Below are positions 41,962-52,406 of a DNA stretch of 64,000 nt, one piece after another. Position numbers and translations under genes: made by a program. The stretch's first letter is position 1. Each line of letters begins with the position of its first letter. The stretch is from Acidimicrobiales bacterium. GTDB taxonomy: Bacteria > Actinomycetota > Acidimicrobiia > Acidimicrobiales > Aldehydirespiratoraceae. The notes below the pieces were generated by a model, which saw nothing but the letters and a program-made list of their open reading frames with translations, did not search any database and was not told where the DNA came from. The stretch lies in assembly GCA_029247365.1 (NCBI GenBank), contig JAQWLJ010000014.1:104780-168779 (forward strand), in the 5' to 3' direction.

Positions 41962-42798
41962 ATGAGCTTCGGCGACGATTACGACCACCTCTCGATCACG
42001 ACGGAAGGGCGCGCCGTCTGGGTGACGATCGACAACCCGCCGATCAACCTCATCACTCGCGAGCTCCTGGTCGATCTGTTGCGGTTCTCCGAACGAGCTG
42101 CCGCGGACCCGAACTCGACCGTGGTGGTCATTCAGAGCGCGAATCCCGACTTCTTCATCGCTCACTTCGATGTCACGCTCTTGCAGCGCGAACCGGGTGA
42201 GGCGCCGCCTCGGCCGACAAAACTCAACGCGTTCGATGAGATGATCGAACGCTTCCGAACCATGCCGAAGGCGACCATCTGCAAGATCGCGGGGCGCGTT
42301 GGAGGCGGTGGCAGCGAGCTGGCGATGGGTTGCGATATGCGGTTTGCGGCGCTGGGTTGCGCAGTCATGAACCAGATGGAGGTTCCGATCGGGATCATTC
42401 CCGGTGGGGGTGGGACCCAGCGCCTACCCGGCCTGGTCGGCCACAACCGGGCTGCGGAGTTGATCCTCGGCGGGCTCGACCTGGACGCGGTAACCGGTGA
42501 GGCTTGGGGCTACTTCAACCGAGCCCTGCCGCCCGAAGACCTCGATGCCTATGTTGATGGCCTTGCCCGCAGGGTCGCGAGTTTCGACCCTGATGCCGTT
42601 CGGGGAGCGAAGCACAGCCTGCTTCGAGCGCACGTCGACCCTACTGATGGTCTGATTGACGAGACCCACATCTTCAACACGTTGCAGGCGTCGGACTCGG
42701 CTCAGCAACTCCTGCAGCGCTTCCTGGAACTCGGTGGCCAAACGCCCGCCAGTGAGCTTCGAATGGAGGACCTAGCCGCCGAGATAGCTGAGAGCTGA
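41962..42798 (+). CDS. Enoyl-CoA hydratase/isomerase family protein
   Basis: KIAGRVGGGGSELAMGCDMRFAA; GIIPGGGGTQRLPGLVG. Confidence 0.88.
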   Translation: MSFGDDYDHLSITTEGRAVWVTIDNPPINLITRELLVDLLRFSERAAADPNSTVVVIQSANPDFFIAHFDVTLLQREPGEAPPRPTKLNAFDEMIERFRTMPKATICKIAGRVGGGGSELAMGCDMRFAALGCAVMNQMEVPIGIIPGGGGTQRLPGLVGHNRAAELILGGLDLDAVTGEAWGYFNRALPPEDLDAYVDGLARRVASFDPDAVRGAKHSLLRAHVDPTDGLIDETHIFNTLQASDSAQQLLQRFLELGGQTPASELRMEDLAAEIAES

Positions 42799-42802
42799 TG
42801 GT

Positions 42803-43171
42803 CTAGGGAAAAAGTCTGTCTAGCAGCCACTCCGCCTCGATAAGGGCGAGCGCGATGATCGGTCCTGCCATAGCGACAAGAACGAGGCTGACGCCCCAGC
42901 GAATGAGCGGGGATCGATCGGCGAACCGACGGTCCCGCTCGTCGATATCGACATGGCTGGCCGACAGCAGCGCGGATGCGTCGTCAATGATTTCATCTCG
43001 CACGACGACCTTGTAGCCGCCGGCGGAAAGGCTGGCATTGCCGGTCTCCGGGTTCGTGTCGCTCACGATGACAGCTTCGATCCCGGCCGAATCGAGCACG
43101 GCGACGGCGAGGTCCGCATCGAACCTCCGGTTGTACTCGCCGACCACGCTCATCCCTGGGACCAGACTCAC
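42803..43171 (-). CDS. DUF2007-like putative signal-transducing protein
   Basis: N-terminal DUF2007-like fold EYNRRFDADLAVAVLDSAGIEAVIVSDT plus C-terminal TM. Confidence 0.65.
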   Translation of the reverse strand: MSLVPGMSVVGEYNRRFDADLAVAVLDSAGIEAVIVSDTNPETGNASLSAGGYKVVVRDEIIDDASALLSASHVDIDERDRRFADRSPLIRWGVSLVLVAMAGPIIALALIEAEWLLDRLFP

Positions 43172-43206
43172 GGAGAGAAGTCTGCCGTCAGTAGGGTGCC
43201 TACCGC

Positions 43207-44118
43207 ATGACGAATGCGATTGATGTGAGCGGCCTCACGAAGGCGTATGGCGATCTCCGCGCGGTGAACGGTGTGTCGTTCTCGGTCCCTGAGGGGCAGG
43301 TGTTCGCCATCCTCGGACCGAATGGTGCGGGTAAATCGACCACCGTTGAGATACTCGAAGGGCATCGCGAACGAGACAGTGGCGAGGTCAGTGTGCTCGG
43401 CCTCGACCCGGCGACGGGTGGTCGCGCCTTCCGCGATCGGATTGGGATTGTGCTCCAAGAGGCTGGTGTTGACAAGGAGTTGACCGTTCGAGAGACGCTC
43501 GATCTCTACAGCACTGCTTACACACACCGCCGATCAATTGCCGAGGTCATCGAGTTGGTTGAGCTCGACGAGAAGCTCGACACCCGCATCTCGCGCCTAT
43601 CGGGTGGTCAGCAGCGCCGAGTTGACCTGGCGCTCGGGTTGATCGGCACGCCCGAGTTGATCTTCCTCGACGAACCGACCACGGGCTTCGATCCGGCGGC
43701 TCGTCGACGGAGCTGGGAACTCATTCAAGGTCTCGCCGCTGGTGGCACAACGGTGGTACTGACCACGCATTACCTCGAAGAGGCTGAACACCTCGCCGAC
43801 AACATCATCGTGATGGCCGGGGGGAAGGTTGTGGCCGAGGGGACGCCTGAGTCCCTGCGACAGAATGCGTCGACCGAGTCGGTCATCCGTTTCGGGCTTC
43901 CACAGGTCGACGCTCGTGTCGAGGAACTGTTCGAGCCGCTTCACGGCAAGGCCCAGGGGCGCGATCGTCGCATCGAGATCACAACCACCAAGCCAACGGC
44001 CGACCTTGCCCACATCACCGGGTGGGCGGTCGCTCGAGGGATCGAACTCGACGGGCTCATCGTCGAGAGCCTCACTCTAGAAGACGTGTACCTCCGGCTG
44101 GTGGGGGAGGACGCATGA
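43207..44118 (+). CDS. ABC transporter ATP-binding protein (ABC-2 multidrug type)
   Basis: GPNGAGKSTTVEILEG; RLSGGQQRRVDLALGLIG; LIFLDEPTTGFDPAAR. Confidence 0.94.
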   Translation: MTNAIDVSGLTKAYGDLRAVNGVSFSVPEGQVFAILGPNGAGKSTTVEILEGHRERDSGEVSVLGLDPATGGRAFRDRIGIVLQEAGVDKELTVRETLDLYSTAYTHRRSIAEVIELVELDEKLDTRISRLSGGQQRRVDLALGLIGTPELIFLDEPTTGFDPAARRRSWELIQGLAAGGTTVVLTTHYLEEAEHLADNIIVMAGGKVVAEGTPESLRQNASTESVIRFGLPQVDARVEELFEPLHGKAQGRDRRIEITTTKPTADLAHITGWAVARGIELDGLIVESLTLEDVYLRLVGEDA

Positions 44119-44939
44119 GCCGTGACCTTGGAATCCTGTGGCGGTCGATCCGTGCTGAGAGCCGAATTTTCTGGCGTTCGCCCGTGGGGGCCTTCTTCAC
44201 GCTCGGCCTGCCACTCATCATGCTTGTCTTGTTCGTTGCGCTCTTCGGGAACGACTCGATCGGCCACCCGGAATACGGCGACATCACGACCGCGCAGTTC
44301 TACGCACCCGGCCTCGGAGTCTTCGCCGCCGCGTCGGCCACCTATACGAACATCGCAATCAACCTCTCGATGCGACGAGATGACGGGATCCTGAAACGGG
44401 TTCGCGGGACACCGATCCCACCGTGGGTCTTCCTCGGTGGCGTCATTTTGTCGGCAGTGTGGGTTGCACTGGTCGCCACCATCGTGATGCTCGGGCTCGG
44501 GGTTGCGGCGTACGGCGTCGAGCTCGAGCTCGACAAGGTTCCAGCAATGATCGTTTCATTCGTGGTGGGCACGATCTGCTTCGCGACGCTCGGCGTTGCG
44601 CTCACAGGTGTCGCAAAGACGGCTGCAGCCGCGCCGGCGATCGCAAACGCAACCATCTTGCCGATGGGCTTCATCTCCGATGTGTTCATCCCGCTGGACG
44701 ATCCGCCATCGTGGCTGACGTGGGCGGGCAACGTGTTGCCGCTCAAGCCCTTCGCCGTGTCGTTCACCGACGCGATGTCGCCGTTCACGGCAACTCCGGG
44801 CTTCCAGTGGGGCCGTATCGCAATTCTTCTGGCGTGGACCGCTGTGGGCGGGTTTGTCGCATGGAAGACCTTCCGCTGGGAACCCGTACCTGGCGCCCCG
44901 AAAGGCCGGCGTCGCAGAAACCGCAGCGCAGTGGTGTGA
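44115..44939 (+). CDS. ABC-2 type transporter permease
   Basis: Six TM helices; overlaps ATPase stop by 4 nt. Confidence 0.9.
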   Translation: MSRDLGILWRSIRAESRIFWRSPVGAFFTLGLPLIMLVLFVALFGNDSIGHPEYGDITTAQFYAPGLGVFAAASATYTNIAINLSMRRDDGILKRVRGTPIPPWVFLGGVILSAVWVALVATIVMLGLGVAAYGVELELDKVPAMIVSFVVGTICFATLGVALTGVAKTAAAAPAIANATILPMGFISDVFIPLDDPPSWLTWAGNVLPLKPFAVSFTDAMSPFTATPGFQWGRIAILLAWTAVGGFVAWKTFRWEPVPGAPKGRRRRNRSAVV

Positions 44940-45150
44940 GAAATCGACACCGTCGCACCACAGACGCCGGCAGCTCGAGCATCTGTAGGGCATAGGCGCG
45001 CCACAGCCGGTCTGCTGCCGGCAACATCTCGGAGGGCCGGGACTGGGCCAGGTTCCTGGGAGGTTCTCTCTCAGATTCCCGGTCCACCAATGTCGGTCAT
45101 GCGTGACCTGGGGGTTCGGTCGGGCTGGAGTCCCGGGCTAGGTTGCGGGC

Positions 45151-46227
45151 GTGTCGTTCGTGACTCTCATGACCCCCGCACGTTTCGGTTCGCTCGAGCT
45201 CAAGAATCGCGTGGTGATGGCTCCGATGACCCGGTCTCGAGCCGGTGCCGACGGGGAGATCACCGACATCATGGTCGAGTACTACCGCCAGAGGGCGGGC
45301 GCCGGGATGATCATTACCGAGGGTGTGTACCCGTCCGAAAACGGCAAGGGCTATTGCCGAACACCGGGGCTGGTGCACCCCGAGCAGGTTGCTGGTTGGC
45401 GACGGGTCACCGACGCCGTGCACGGCGAGGGTGGAACAATCGTCATGCAGATGATGCACGTCGGCCGGGTCGCCGTGCCCGACAACAAACGCCCCAATGC
45501 CGAAACCGTCGCTCCGTCGGCCATTGCTGCGAAGTGGAAGATGTTCACCGATACCGGCGGCGGCACCAGGCAGCCATGCGTTGTGCCCCGAGCGCTCGAT
45601 GGCGAAGAGATCTCAGGCGTGATCGACGAGTACCGGCGATGCACCGAGCTCGCGTATGAAGCAGGTTTCGACGGTGTGGAGATTCATGGCACCAGCGGCT
45701 ACCTGCCCGCGCAGTTCTTGTCGACCGGCACCAACCAGCGCAACGACGAGTGGGGTGGTTCGCTCGCCGGTCGTCTTCGGTTCTTTGTCGAGGTCGCTGA
45801 CGCGATGGCAGGGATCGACGGTCCGGGCCGGGTCGGGTTCCGGGTGGTTCCGGGGAATCCCTTCAACGACCTGCACGACGACGACCCCGAGGAGACATTC
45901 CGAGCACTGTTGGCCGCGCTCAATCCGCTCGGGCTCGCTTACTGCCACACGATTCGTCTTCCCCAGGGGCCGGTCGACAATGAACTGTTGTGCCGACAGT
46001 CGTGGGACGGCCCCTTGATCATCAATGACTCATATACGCCACAGGAGGCGAACGACGCACTGGAACTCGGTCGCGGTGATGCCGCGTCGTTTGGTCGGCT
46101 CTACATCACCAATCCCGATCTCGCCGAGCGGGTCGAGGCGCGAGCCGAACTGGCTCCGACTGATGCCGACCATGTCTACGATCCCGGGCCTGAGGGCTAC
46201 ATCGACTTCCCAACGCACTCGGACTGA
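45151..46227 (+). CDS. Old yellow enzyme family NADH:flavin oxidoreductase (alkene reductase)
   Basis: LKNRVVMAPMTRSRA; FDGVEIHGTSGYLPAQFLSTGTNQRNDEWGGS. Confidence 0.92.
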   Translation: MSFVTLMTPARFGSLELKNRVVMAPMTRSRAGADGEITDIMVEYYRQRAGAGMIITEGVYPSENGKGYCRTPGLVHPEQVAGWRRVTDAVHGEGGTIVMQMMHVGRVAVPDNKRPNAETVAPSAIAAKWKMFTDTGGGTRQPCVVPRALDGEEISGVIDEYRRCTELAYEAGFDGVEIHGTSGYLPAQFLSTGTNQRNDEWGGSLAGRLRFFVEVADAMAGIDGPGRVGFRVVPGNPFNDLHDDDPEETFRALLAALNPLGLAYCHTIRLPQGPVDNELLCRQSWDGPLIINDSYTPQEANDALELGRGDAASFGRLYITNPDLAERVEARAELAPTDADHVYDPGPEGYIDFPTHSD

Positions 46228-47117
46228 TGGAGAAGCCGAGGGCCGAGGTTGAGATCACCGAGGACCTCCTGCGAGCACTTCTCCAGGACCAGGCTCCCGA
46301 GTTTGTCGACGCGTCCGTCGAGCTCGTCGCGGCCGGGTGGGATAACGAGATCTATCGGCTCGGTGACGACCACGCGATCCGCATTCCGCGGCGGTCGGCT
46401 GCCGCCCCACTCATTGACAACGAGCAGCGGTGGCTGCCTGTCCTTGCGCCGGTCCTGCCGCTGCCGATCCCCGCGCCACTCGTCGCCGGCAAGCCTGGTC
46501 ACGGGTTCCCATGGGGCTGGAGCATCGTCCCGTGGTATCCCGGTAGACCGATTGGCGAGTCGTTGGGAACGGTCGCAATGGCCGAACAGTTGGCTCAGTT
46601 CCTTCTCGCCTTGCATCATCCAGCGCCGTTGGACGCGCCCCCGAATCCGTTCCGCGGTGGTTTGCTGATCGAGCGTGATGACCGGGTGCAGCGTGACCTG
46701 AACGAGCACCTGCCCGGCCTCGTCCCCGATGAGACACTCGTTGCGGTCCGCGATCGTTGGGAACAGTTGCTCGATGCGCCCACCTTCACTGAGTCTCCCG
46801 TTTGGATCCACGGCGACCTCCACCCCAATAACGCTCTTGCAGCAGATGGCGCCCTCACCGCAGTCATCGATTTTGGTGACATCACCGCAGGTGATCCGGC
46901 AACTGACTACGTGATGGGTTGGATGGCATTCGACCCGCCGGCTCGCGCTGTCTTTCGCGACACGCTGCAGGCCGACGACGCTTCGTGGCGCCGGGGTCAG
47001 GCGTGGGCCCTGATTCTGTCGCTCGTCTTCGCCGCCCAGGGCGACGACGACCCTGGTATGCACGCCGTCGGTCAGGGCGGTATCCGCCGGGTGCTCGACA
47101 ATGACACGGCCGGCTAG
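46227..47117 (+). CDS. Aminoglycoside phosphotransferase-family kinase
   Basis: WIHGDLHPNNALAADGALTAVIDFGDITAGDPATDY. Confidence 0.88.
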   Translation: MEKPRAEVEITEDLLRALLQDQAPEFVDASVELVAAGWDNEIYRLGDDHAIRIPRRSAAAPLIDNEQRWLPVLAPVLPLPIPAPLVAGKPGHGFPWGWSIVPWYPGRPIGESLGTVAMAEQLAQFLLALHHPAPLDAPPNPFRGGLLIERDDRVQRDLNEHLPGLVPDETLVAVRDRWEQLLDAPTFTESPVWIHGDLHPNNALAADGALTAVIDFGDITAGDPATDYVMGWMAFDPPARAVFRDTLQADDASWRRGQAWALILSLVFAAQGDDDPGMHAVGQGGIRRVLDNDTAG

Positions 47118-48625
47118 AGCGTTCCCTCCCCGAGCCGCACCCTGACATCGGCGGCGCGGGCTTGGACCTCATCAAGGTCGGTGAGGCGCCGTGCTGCGGC
47201 CAACTGGCGGGCCATGCGGTGGTTGCCTTGCAACGTCTCCCGGTTCCGCTCGAGAAAGTCCCAGTAGAGCGACGTGAAAGGGCATGCATCGGGGCCGACA
47301 CGCTTTTTGGGGTCGAAGCGGCACGAGCGGCAGTGGTCACTCATGCGCGAGATGTACGCGCCGCCGGAGGCGTAGGGCTTGGAGGCCATGCGGCCCCCGT
47401 CGGCGAACAGGGCCATGCCGATCACGTTGGGCGTCATGACCCATGGCGCGCCGTCGACGAAGTTCGATCGCATCCAGTCGTTCATCGCTTGTGGGTTCAC
47501 GCCGGCAGTGAGCGCCAGGTTGCCGAGGACCATCAGGCGCTCAATGTGGTGGGCGTAACCGCGCTGCTCGATCCCAGTGATCGTGTGGCTGAGACAGGCC
47601 ATCTCGGTCGTGGCGTCGCCAGTGAACGCGGGCGGTAGTGGTTCATTGGCTCCGAGGGCATTCGAAGAGCCGTACGCCGGGCCCCAGTTCCAGTAGAGAC
47701 ACCACACGTACTCGCGCCAGCCGATGATCTGGCGGACGAAACCCTCAACACTGTTAATGGGAGCGAGGTCGTTATCGAATGCGTCGGTCGCTGCGGTGAC
47801 AACCTCTCTCGGGTGTAAAAGGCCGAGGTTGAGCGATGTCGACAGGGTTGAGTGGGCGAGCCGCCAGTCGTCGCGAAGCATTGCATCCTCGTGGGCGCCG
47901 AAGACGGGGAGTGCTAGCCGGATGAAGTCGTCGAGTCGGCCCAGCGCTTGAGCGCGGGTCACGGGCCAGAGACCGGTGGGGGCGGCGCCGAAGAGATCAA
48001 TGTCGTCGTTGGCCTCGAGATCGGCCATGACCGCAGCATCGATGTCGTCGAGTTCGAACGTCGGCAGTTCGGGCCATGACCGGCCGTCCTTCGGTGGCGG
48101 CTCGCGGTTGTCTGCGTCATGGTTCCAACGACCTGAGACCGGTTCATCGCCGTCCATCAGCACGTTGAGCCGGCGCCGTTGCCAGCGGTAGAAGTCCTCC
48201 ATTCGAAGGTTCTTACGTCCACTGTTCCAGCCCTCGAAGTCATCGAGCGGCGTCAGAAAGCGCTCGTCGGCGCTCAGTTCCACACCTGCTCGTCGCAGAG
48301 CCGTCACCCCCTGATGGGAGGACGGTGCCATTGCGAGCACTCGTTCGACATCGAGCGCATCGGCGTGATCGGCGACCCCCGCGGGAATGCTGCTGGCCTG
48401 TCGCATGTCGACCTTGTAGCCGGCGGCACGGAGCTGTTCGGCGAAGTGGCGCATCGCCGACAGCAGGAGGTGTGCGCGTTGTCGGTGCCACCGATGGCGA
48501 CCGAGCAGCTGTGTCGACTCGATCATGAGCACCCGACATTCGTCGGGCCCGAATCGGGCCAGCGGCCCGACCTCGGTCGAGAGTTGGTCGCCGAGGACCA
48601 GGACGGTTGGCTGGCTGTTCCTCAC
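47114..48625 (-). CDS. Cryptochrome/photolyase-related protein (FeS-BCP class)
   Basis: VLVLGDQLSTEVGPLARF; GYAHHIERLMVLGNLALTAGVNP; Cys residues CLSH...CRSCRF...CPF. Confidence 0.88.
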   Translation of the reverse strand: MRNSQPTVLVLGDQLSTEVGPLARFGPDECRVLMIESTQLLGRHRWHRQRAHLLLSAMRHFAEQLRAAGYKVDMRQASSIPAGVADHADALDVERVLAMAPSSHQGVTALRRAGVELSADERFLTPLDDFEGWNSGRKNLRMEDFYRWQRRRLNVLMDGDEPVSGRWNHDADNREPPPKDGRSWPELPTFELDDIDAAVMADLEANDDIDLFGAAPTGLWPVTRAQALGRLDDFIRLALPVFGAHEDAMLRDDWRLAHSTLSTSLNLGLLHPREVVTAATDAFDNDLAPINSVEGFVRQIIGWREYVWCLYWNWGPAYGSSNALGANEPLPPAFTGDATTEMACLSHTITGIEQRGYAHHIERLMVLGNLALTAGVNPQAMNDWMRSNFVDGAPWVMTPNVIGMALFADGGRMASKPYASGGAYISRMSDHCRSCRFDPKKRVGPDACPFTSLYWDFLERNRETLQGNHRMARQLAAARRLTDLDEVQARAADVRVRLGEGTL

Positions 48626-49035
48626 AGGATTCCGAGGGCGAGGATCCCGCGGGCGCTCCAGCCGACTGTGCGGATCCAGTTGGTTGACACCAGCCGTTGC
48701 GCCACCTGCTCGTTCCAGGCAACCGAAAGTGAGCGGTGGGCGGGGATCTGGAGCATGACGGTCGAGCCATGAATGATTGCGAGAAGCACGAGGCCGGCGA
48801 AGGCAACCGGTCGGCCAACACCGTCGGGGGTGAGCGCGAACAGCAGCAACGCAGTCACGCCTTCCACAGCCATGAACGGTCCGACCACCCATGATGTTCG
48901 ACGAGTGTGCGCGTTCTCGTAGGGAACGAAGGCCGGCGAGTCCACGAGTTGAAACAGCGGATAGTGAACGACCTGGACGAACCAGATCAATCCGACCATC
49001 GCCAACGTGGCCCCGGCGTGGAGGGGGAGCAGCAT
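48622..49035 (-). CDS. Small four-TM membrane protein
   Basis: LHAGATLAMVGLIWFVQVVHYPLF; overlaps photolyase start by 4 nt. Confidence 0.75.
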   Translation of the reverse strand: MLLPLHAGATLAMVGLIWFVQVVHYPLFQLVDSPAFVPYENAHTRRTSWVVGPFMAVEGVTALLLFALTPDGVGRPVAFAGLVLLAIIHGSTVMLQIPAHRSLSVAWNEQVAQRLVSTNWIRTVGWSARGILALGIL

Positions 49036-51026
49036 CAGACGGGAGAGACCGATACCCAGGTGTCGAGGAACGCAGCCGACCCCTGGTCGTCGTCTCGCAC
49101 GTCAGGGCTGGTCAACACGTTGACCGACCGGCCATCGCGATGGGCTTGATGTACCCAGCCGAAGGGGATCGAGACGAGGCCGGACTGGAGTCGATCGTCG
49201 ACGTGTATCGGCAAGTGCAGTTCGCCTCGTTCGTTCCAGACGCGAGCGTCGGATCCGTCGTCGAGGCCGAGGTCCGCTGCGTCGCTCGGGTGGACGCCGA
49301 GTCGGGGCTCGGGAGGGGACGGGCGATGTGCAGGAAACTGGGCGTAATTGGCGTTGAGGAAGCGGACGTGCTGTTTGGCGGAGATCAACTGGAATCTGTG
49401 GTTCGGTTTGGTGGCGGTGGGAGTGTGATCGAGAGCGCGGAGTCGATACGGGTTTTGCTGGACGAGTGCTTCGCCCGGCTCATGGTTGAACCTTGCCCAG
49501 CCGTCACGCTCCAGTTGTTCATACGTGACGCTGTCGAGGAGTGGATGCGATCGGCTGAGAAGGGACCGGATGAGCGCCTCGTCGGACTCGTAGTGGCTGG
49601 CATCATCGAGTCCCATTCGTTCGGCAAGGAGGCGGAAGATCTCGTTGTTGGACTTGGCCTCCCCGAGGGGCGCGATCGCCGGCTGGTTGAGCGCGACGTT
49701 GAAGTGGCCCCAGGCTGGTGCCAGATCGAGCTGCTCGATCTGGGTGGTGACCGGCAAGACAATGTCGGCGAAGCGGGCCGTGTCGGTCACGAACTGCTCG
49801 GCGACAACGGTGAAGAGATCGTCGCGTTGGAGGCCCTCGAGGATGCGGTTCTGGTCGGGAGCGATGACTGCAGGGTTGCTGTTGTGAACGAAGAGCGCGT
49901 TGATCGGTGGATCGAGGTCGACATCGGTCAGTACCTCCCCGAGCCGGGCCATGTTGAACTTGCGGGCGGGTTGGGCAAGGTTCTCAACATCGAGGCCGAG
50001 TGCCTCCTCCCACCACACCTGGGTCGATCGGCAGAGTCCACCGCCGGGCTCTTGCCACGCGCCGGTGATGCTCGGCAGCGTGGCGATCGCCGCCATGATT
50101 TCGATGCCGTTGGTGCGGTGCTCGGGGCCGACCAGCGATCGCACAGCTGACGGGCGGTTGGTGGCAAACGTGTGAGCCAACCACTCAATGTCGGCTGCGG
50201 CGATGCCTGTCTCCGTCTCGCACCTGGAGGGGTCCCAAGGTGCTGCCGATGCGATCAGTTCCCCAGCGCCGGTGGTGTGCCCGTCGAGCCATTCGTCATC
50301 GAGTAGTCCGTCACGGTTGAGCACGTGGACGAGACCGAGCACCAGTGCGACATCGGTGCCGGGCTGTATTTGGAGGAATCGGTCGGCTCGATCTGCGGTA
50401 GGGGTTCGCACCGGGTCGATCACCACGACGACCCCTCCGGCATTGCGGGCCTCCTCAATCACCGGCCACAGGTGCCGGTTGGTGAGCAGGGTGTTCGTTC
50501 CCCACAGGACGATCGTGCGGGCGAGGTGAAGGTCCTCGGGATCGATCCCCTTCGGATCTCCAAGGATCTCATGGGCACCCAGCCAGCTGCTGACGCCACA
50601 CAGGTGGCGGCGAATGTCGGAGGTGCCGAGCGCGGCGAAGAATCGCCGGGCAAGGATGCCTTTCTGGATGACACCCTGGGTGCCGTCGAAGGAGTACGGC
50701 AGGATCGCCGCCGGTCCTTTGGCTTCGATGATGACGTTCCACTGTTCTTCGATCTCATCGAGCGCGTCACCCCAGGAGACTGGTTCGAACGTGCCCGAAC
50801 CCTTCGGTCCGACCCGTCGCAGCGGCGTCAGAACCCGCTGCGGGTGGTACACACGGTCGAGGAAGCGGTTGACCTTTGGGCACAGCTGCCCGGCGGTGGT
50901 CGGGTGATCCGCCGTGCCGCGGAGCTCGATTGCGATGCCGTCGTCGACGGTGACTTCCCACACGCACGTGTCGGGACAGTCGTGATGGCACGCTCCCCGA
51001 ACGACGCCGTCCATCGTGCGCTTCAT
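49035..51026 (-). CDS. Molybdopterin-dependent oxidoreductase
   Basis: CHHDCPDTCVWEVTVDDG Cys motif; LGRCIK-like and molybdopterin-binding segments; 663 aa. Confidence 0.9.
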   Translation of the reverse strand: MKRTMDGVVRGACHHDCPDTCVWEVTVDDGIAIELRGTADHPTTAGQLCPKVNRFLDRVYHPQRVLTPLRRVGPKGSGTFEPVSWGDALDEIEEQWNVIIEAKGPAAILPYSFDGTQGVIQKGILARRFFAALGTSDIRRHLCGVSSWLGAHEILGDPKGIDPEDLHLARTIVLWGTNTLLTNRHLWPVIEEARNAGGVVVVIDPVRTPTADRADRFLQIQPGTDVALVLGLVHVLNRDGLLDDEWLDGHTTGAGELIASAAPWDPSRCETETGIAAADIEWLAHTFATNRPSAVRSLVGPEHRTNGIEIMAAIATLPSITGAWQEPGGGLCRSTQVWWEEALGLDVENLAQPARKFNMARLGEVLTDVDLDPPINALFVHNSNPAVIAPDQNRILEGLQRDDLFTVVAEQFVTDTARFADIVLPVTTQIEQLDLAPAWGHFNVALNQPAIAPLGEAKSNNEIFRLLAERMGLDDASHYESDEALIRSLLSRSHPLLDSVTYEQLERDGWARFNHEPGEALVQQNPYRLRALDHTPTATKPNHRFQLISAKQHVRFLNANYAQFPAHRPSPPEPRLGVHPSDAADLGLDDGSDARVWNERGELHLPIHVDDRLQSGLVSIPFGWVHQAHRDGRSVNVLTSPDVRDDDQGSAAFLDTWVSVSPV

Positions 51027-51036
51027 GAGCGATGGT

Positions 51037-51777
51037 TCACGACGCGGGATCCATCAATCGGAATGCTTCGCCGAGAGACACGCCGGCCCGGCGCCCGTGG
51101 GCACGGGCTTCACCCCACGTCCGACTGCGGAAGGCAGCAGCCTGCTCGCCCGACGCGTCATCGACAATGCGCATCGTGGTCTCGAACTGGCTCTTATGAG
51201 CCATAAGGGCGGCGACCTTGGCGTCGAGGTGGCGAGACTCGATCTGCTCAACGTGGTCGGGCTCCTCGCATTCGAACAGCAGAAGTGCCCTCGGCCGGTG
51301 GTGCGAAAGTCCTTCGACCATATGTTCGCGGTGGTAGTGGGGATCGCGGGCAGCGACTACCCCATCGACGGTCAACCAGCCAGCGTTGCGGTGATCGGGG
51401 TGCATCCGCCAGCGGCGCCACGGGTCGTGGCCGAGCACAACGTCGGGGGTGGTCTGGCGAATCACATGGGCGACTTCGCCCCGCCGCAGGACCGTGTTCT
51501 TGAGTTCGCCGTCGACTGCGTCGAGGAAGTGGACCTGCGCCCCTGGTGCGATTCGCTTGGCAGCGTCGGCCTGTTCGGCCCGACGTCGGGTGATCAGCGC
51601 GTCGGTGTTGGCGTCGACGTCCCATGTGCCCTTTGACCCGTCGGTACAGATGAGAAAGTGGATTGCGGCTCCCGTTTCGGCCCACTTGGCGAGTGTGCCA
51701 CCGCATTCGAACTCGATGTCGTCTGGGTGCGCGCCAATTGCGAGTGCGCTTGAGGGAGTCGGGAGGTCAACTCGCAT
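51037..51777 (-). CDS. PIG-L / LmbE family N-acetylglucosaminyl deacetylase-like protein
   Basis: ALAIGAHPDDIEFECGGTLAKWAE; HPDHRNAGWLTVDGV. Confidence 0.9.
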   Translation of the reverse strand: MRVDLPTPSSALAIGAHPDDIEFECGGTLAKWAETGAAIHFLICTDGSKGTWDVDANTDALITRRRAEQADAAKRIAPGAQVHFLDAVDGELKNTVLRRGEVAHVIRQTTPDVVLGHDPWRRWRMHPDHRNAGWLTVDGVVAARDPHYHREHMVEGLSHHRPRALLLFECEEPDHVEQIESRHLDAKVAALMAHKSQFETTMRIVDDASGEQAAAFRSRTWGEARAHGRRAGVSLGEAFRLMDPAS

Positions 51778-51789
51778 CGTGTGATCCTT

Positions 51790-52383
51790 TCAGCCGCGGC
51801 GCCGCACGTCCGACTCGGCAGCGGCGAGGGCGGCTAGGTCGGCCGGATCGTCGACGTCGAGGGCCAGTGAGGCATCATCGATCACGGTGAGCTCGAGTCC
51901 CCGCTCGGCGGCCTCGAGACGGTGGGCGTCGAAGGATCCGGGTCCGTAGCGAAAAGTGAACTCGGTTCTGGCGGGAAGCGAGAGCACGTTGCTGCCGTCT
52001 CGTGCGGTGTCGGGCGCGATCGCGATTCCGGCGCCCGTCACGACACGGAGGTCCTCGGCTCTCGGTAGGTCGGCGTGGGCGATGATGATGCGGCCTTCGG
52101 GTGGGAGGTTGGCTGCCAGGAGACGGACTGCGACGGTGACCGACTCGTTCAGGCCGCTTACGCCGGGAGCCACGACCTCAACATTGCGTCGACCTGCCCA
52201 ACGCGTGACGTCTTCATCATCGGAAATGATGAAGACGGGGAGTTCGTGTGCTGCGTGCACGACCCGCTCGGCCATCGCCTCAGCGAGTCGGCGGCGGTCG
52301 GCGGCGGACAACACTGCGGAGAGACGCGTCTTTGCATCGCCGAACGAGCGGATCGGAATGGCGACGACAGCGGGGACGGTCAC
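51790..52383 (-). CDS. cofC: 2-phospho-L-lactate guanylyltransferase (F420 biosynthesis)
   Basis: VAIPIRSFGDAKTRLSAVL; IIIAHADLPRAEDL; RDGSNVLSLPARTEFTFRYGPGSFDAH. Confidence 0.88.
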   Translation of the reverse strand: MTVPAVVAIPIRSFGDAKTRLSAVLSAADRRRLAEAMAERVVHAAHELPVFIISDDEDVTRWAGRRNVEVVAPGVSGLNESVTVAVRLLAANLPPEGRIIIAHADLPRAEDLRVVTGAGIAIAPDTARDGSNVLSLPARTEFTFRYGPGSFDAHRLEAAERGLELTVIDDASLALDVDDPADLAALAAAESDVRRRG

Positions 52384-52406
52384 GCGGCGGAGTCTAGGGT
52401 TGCGTC

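Noticed and set aside
44785-45090. 100-aa minus-strand ORF between ABC permease and old yellow enzyme genes
   Set aside because: About half overlaps the permease; fragment EMLPAADRLWRAYALQMLELP is suggestive but not assignable.
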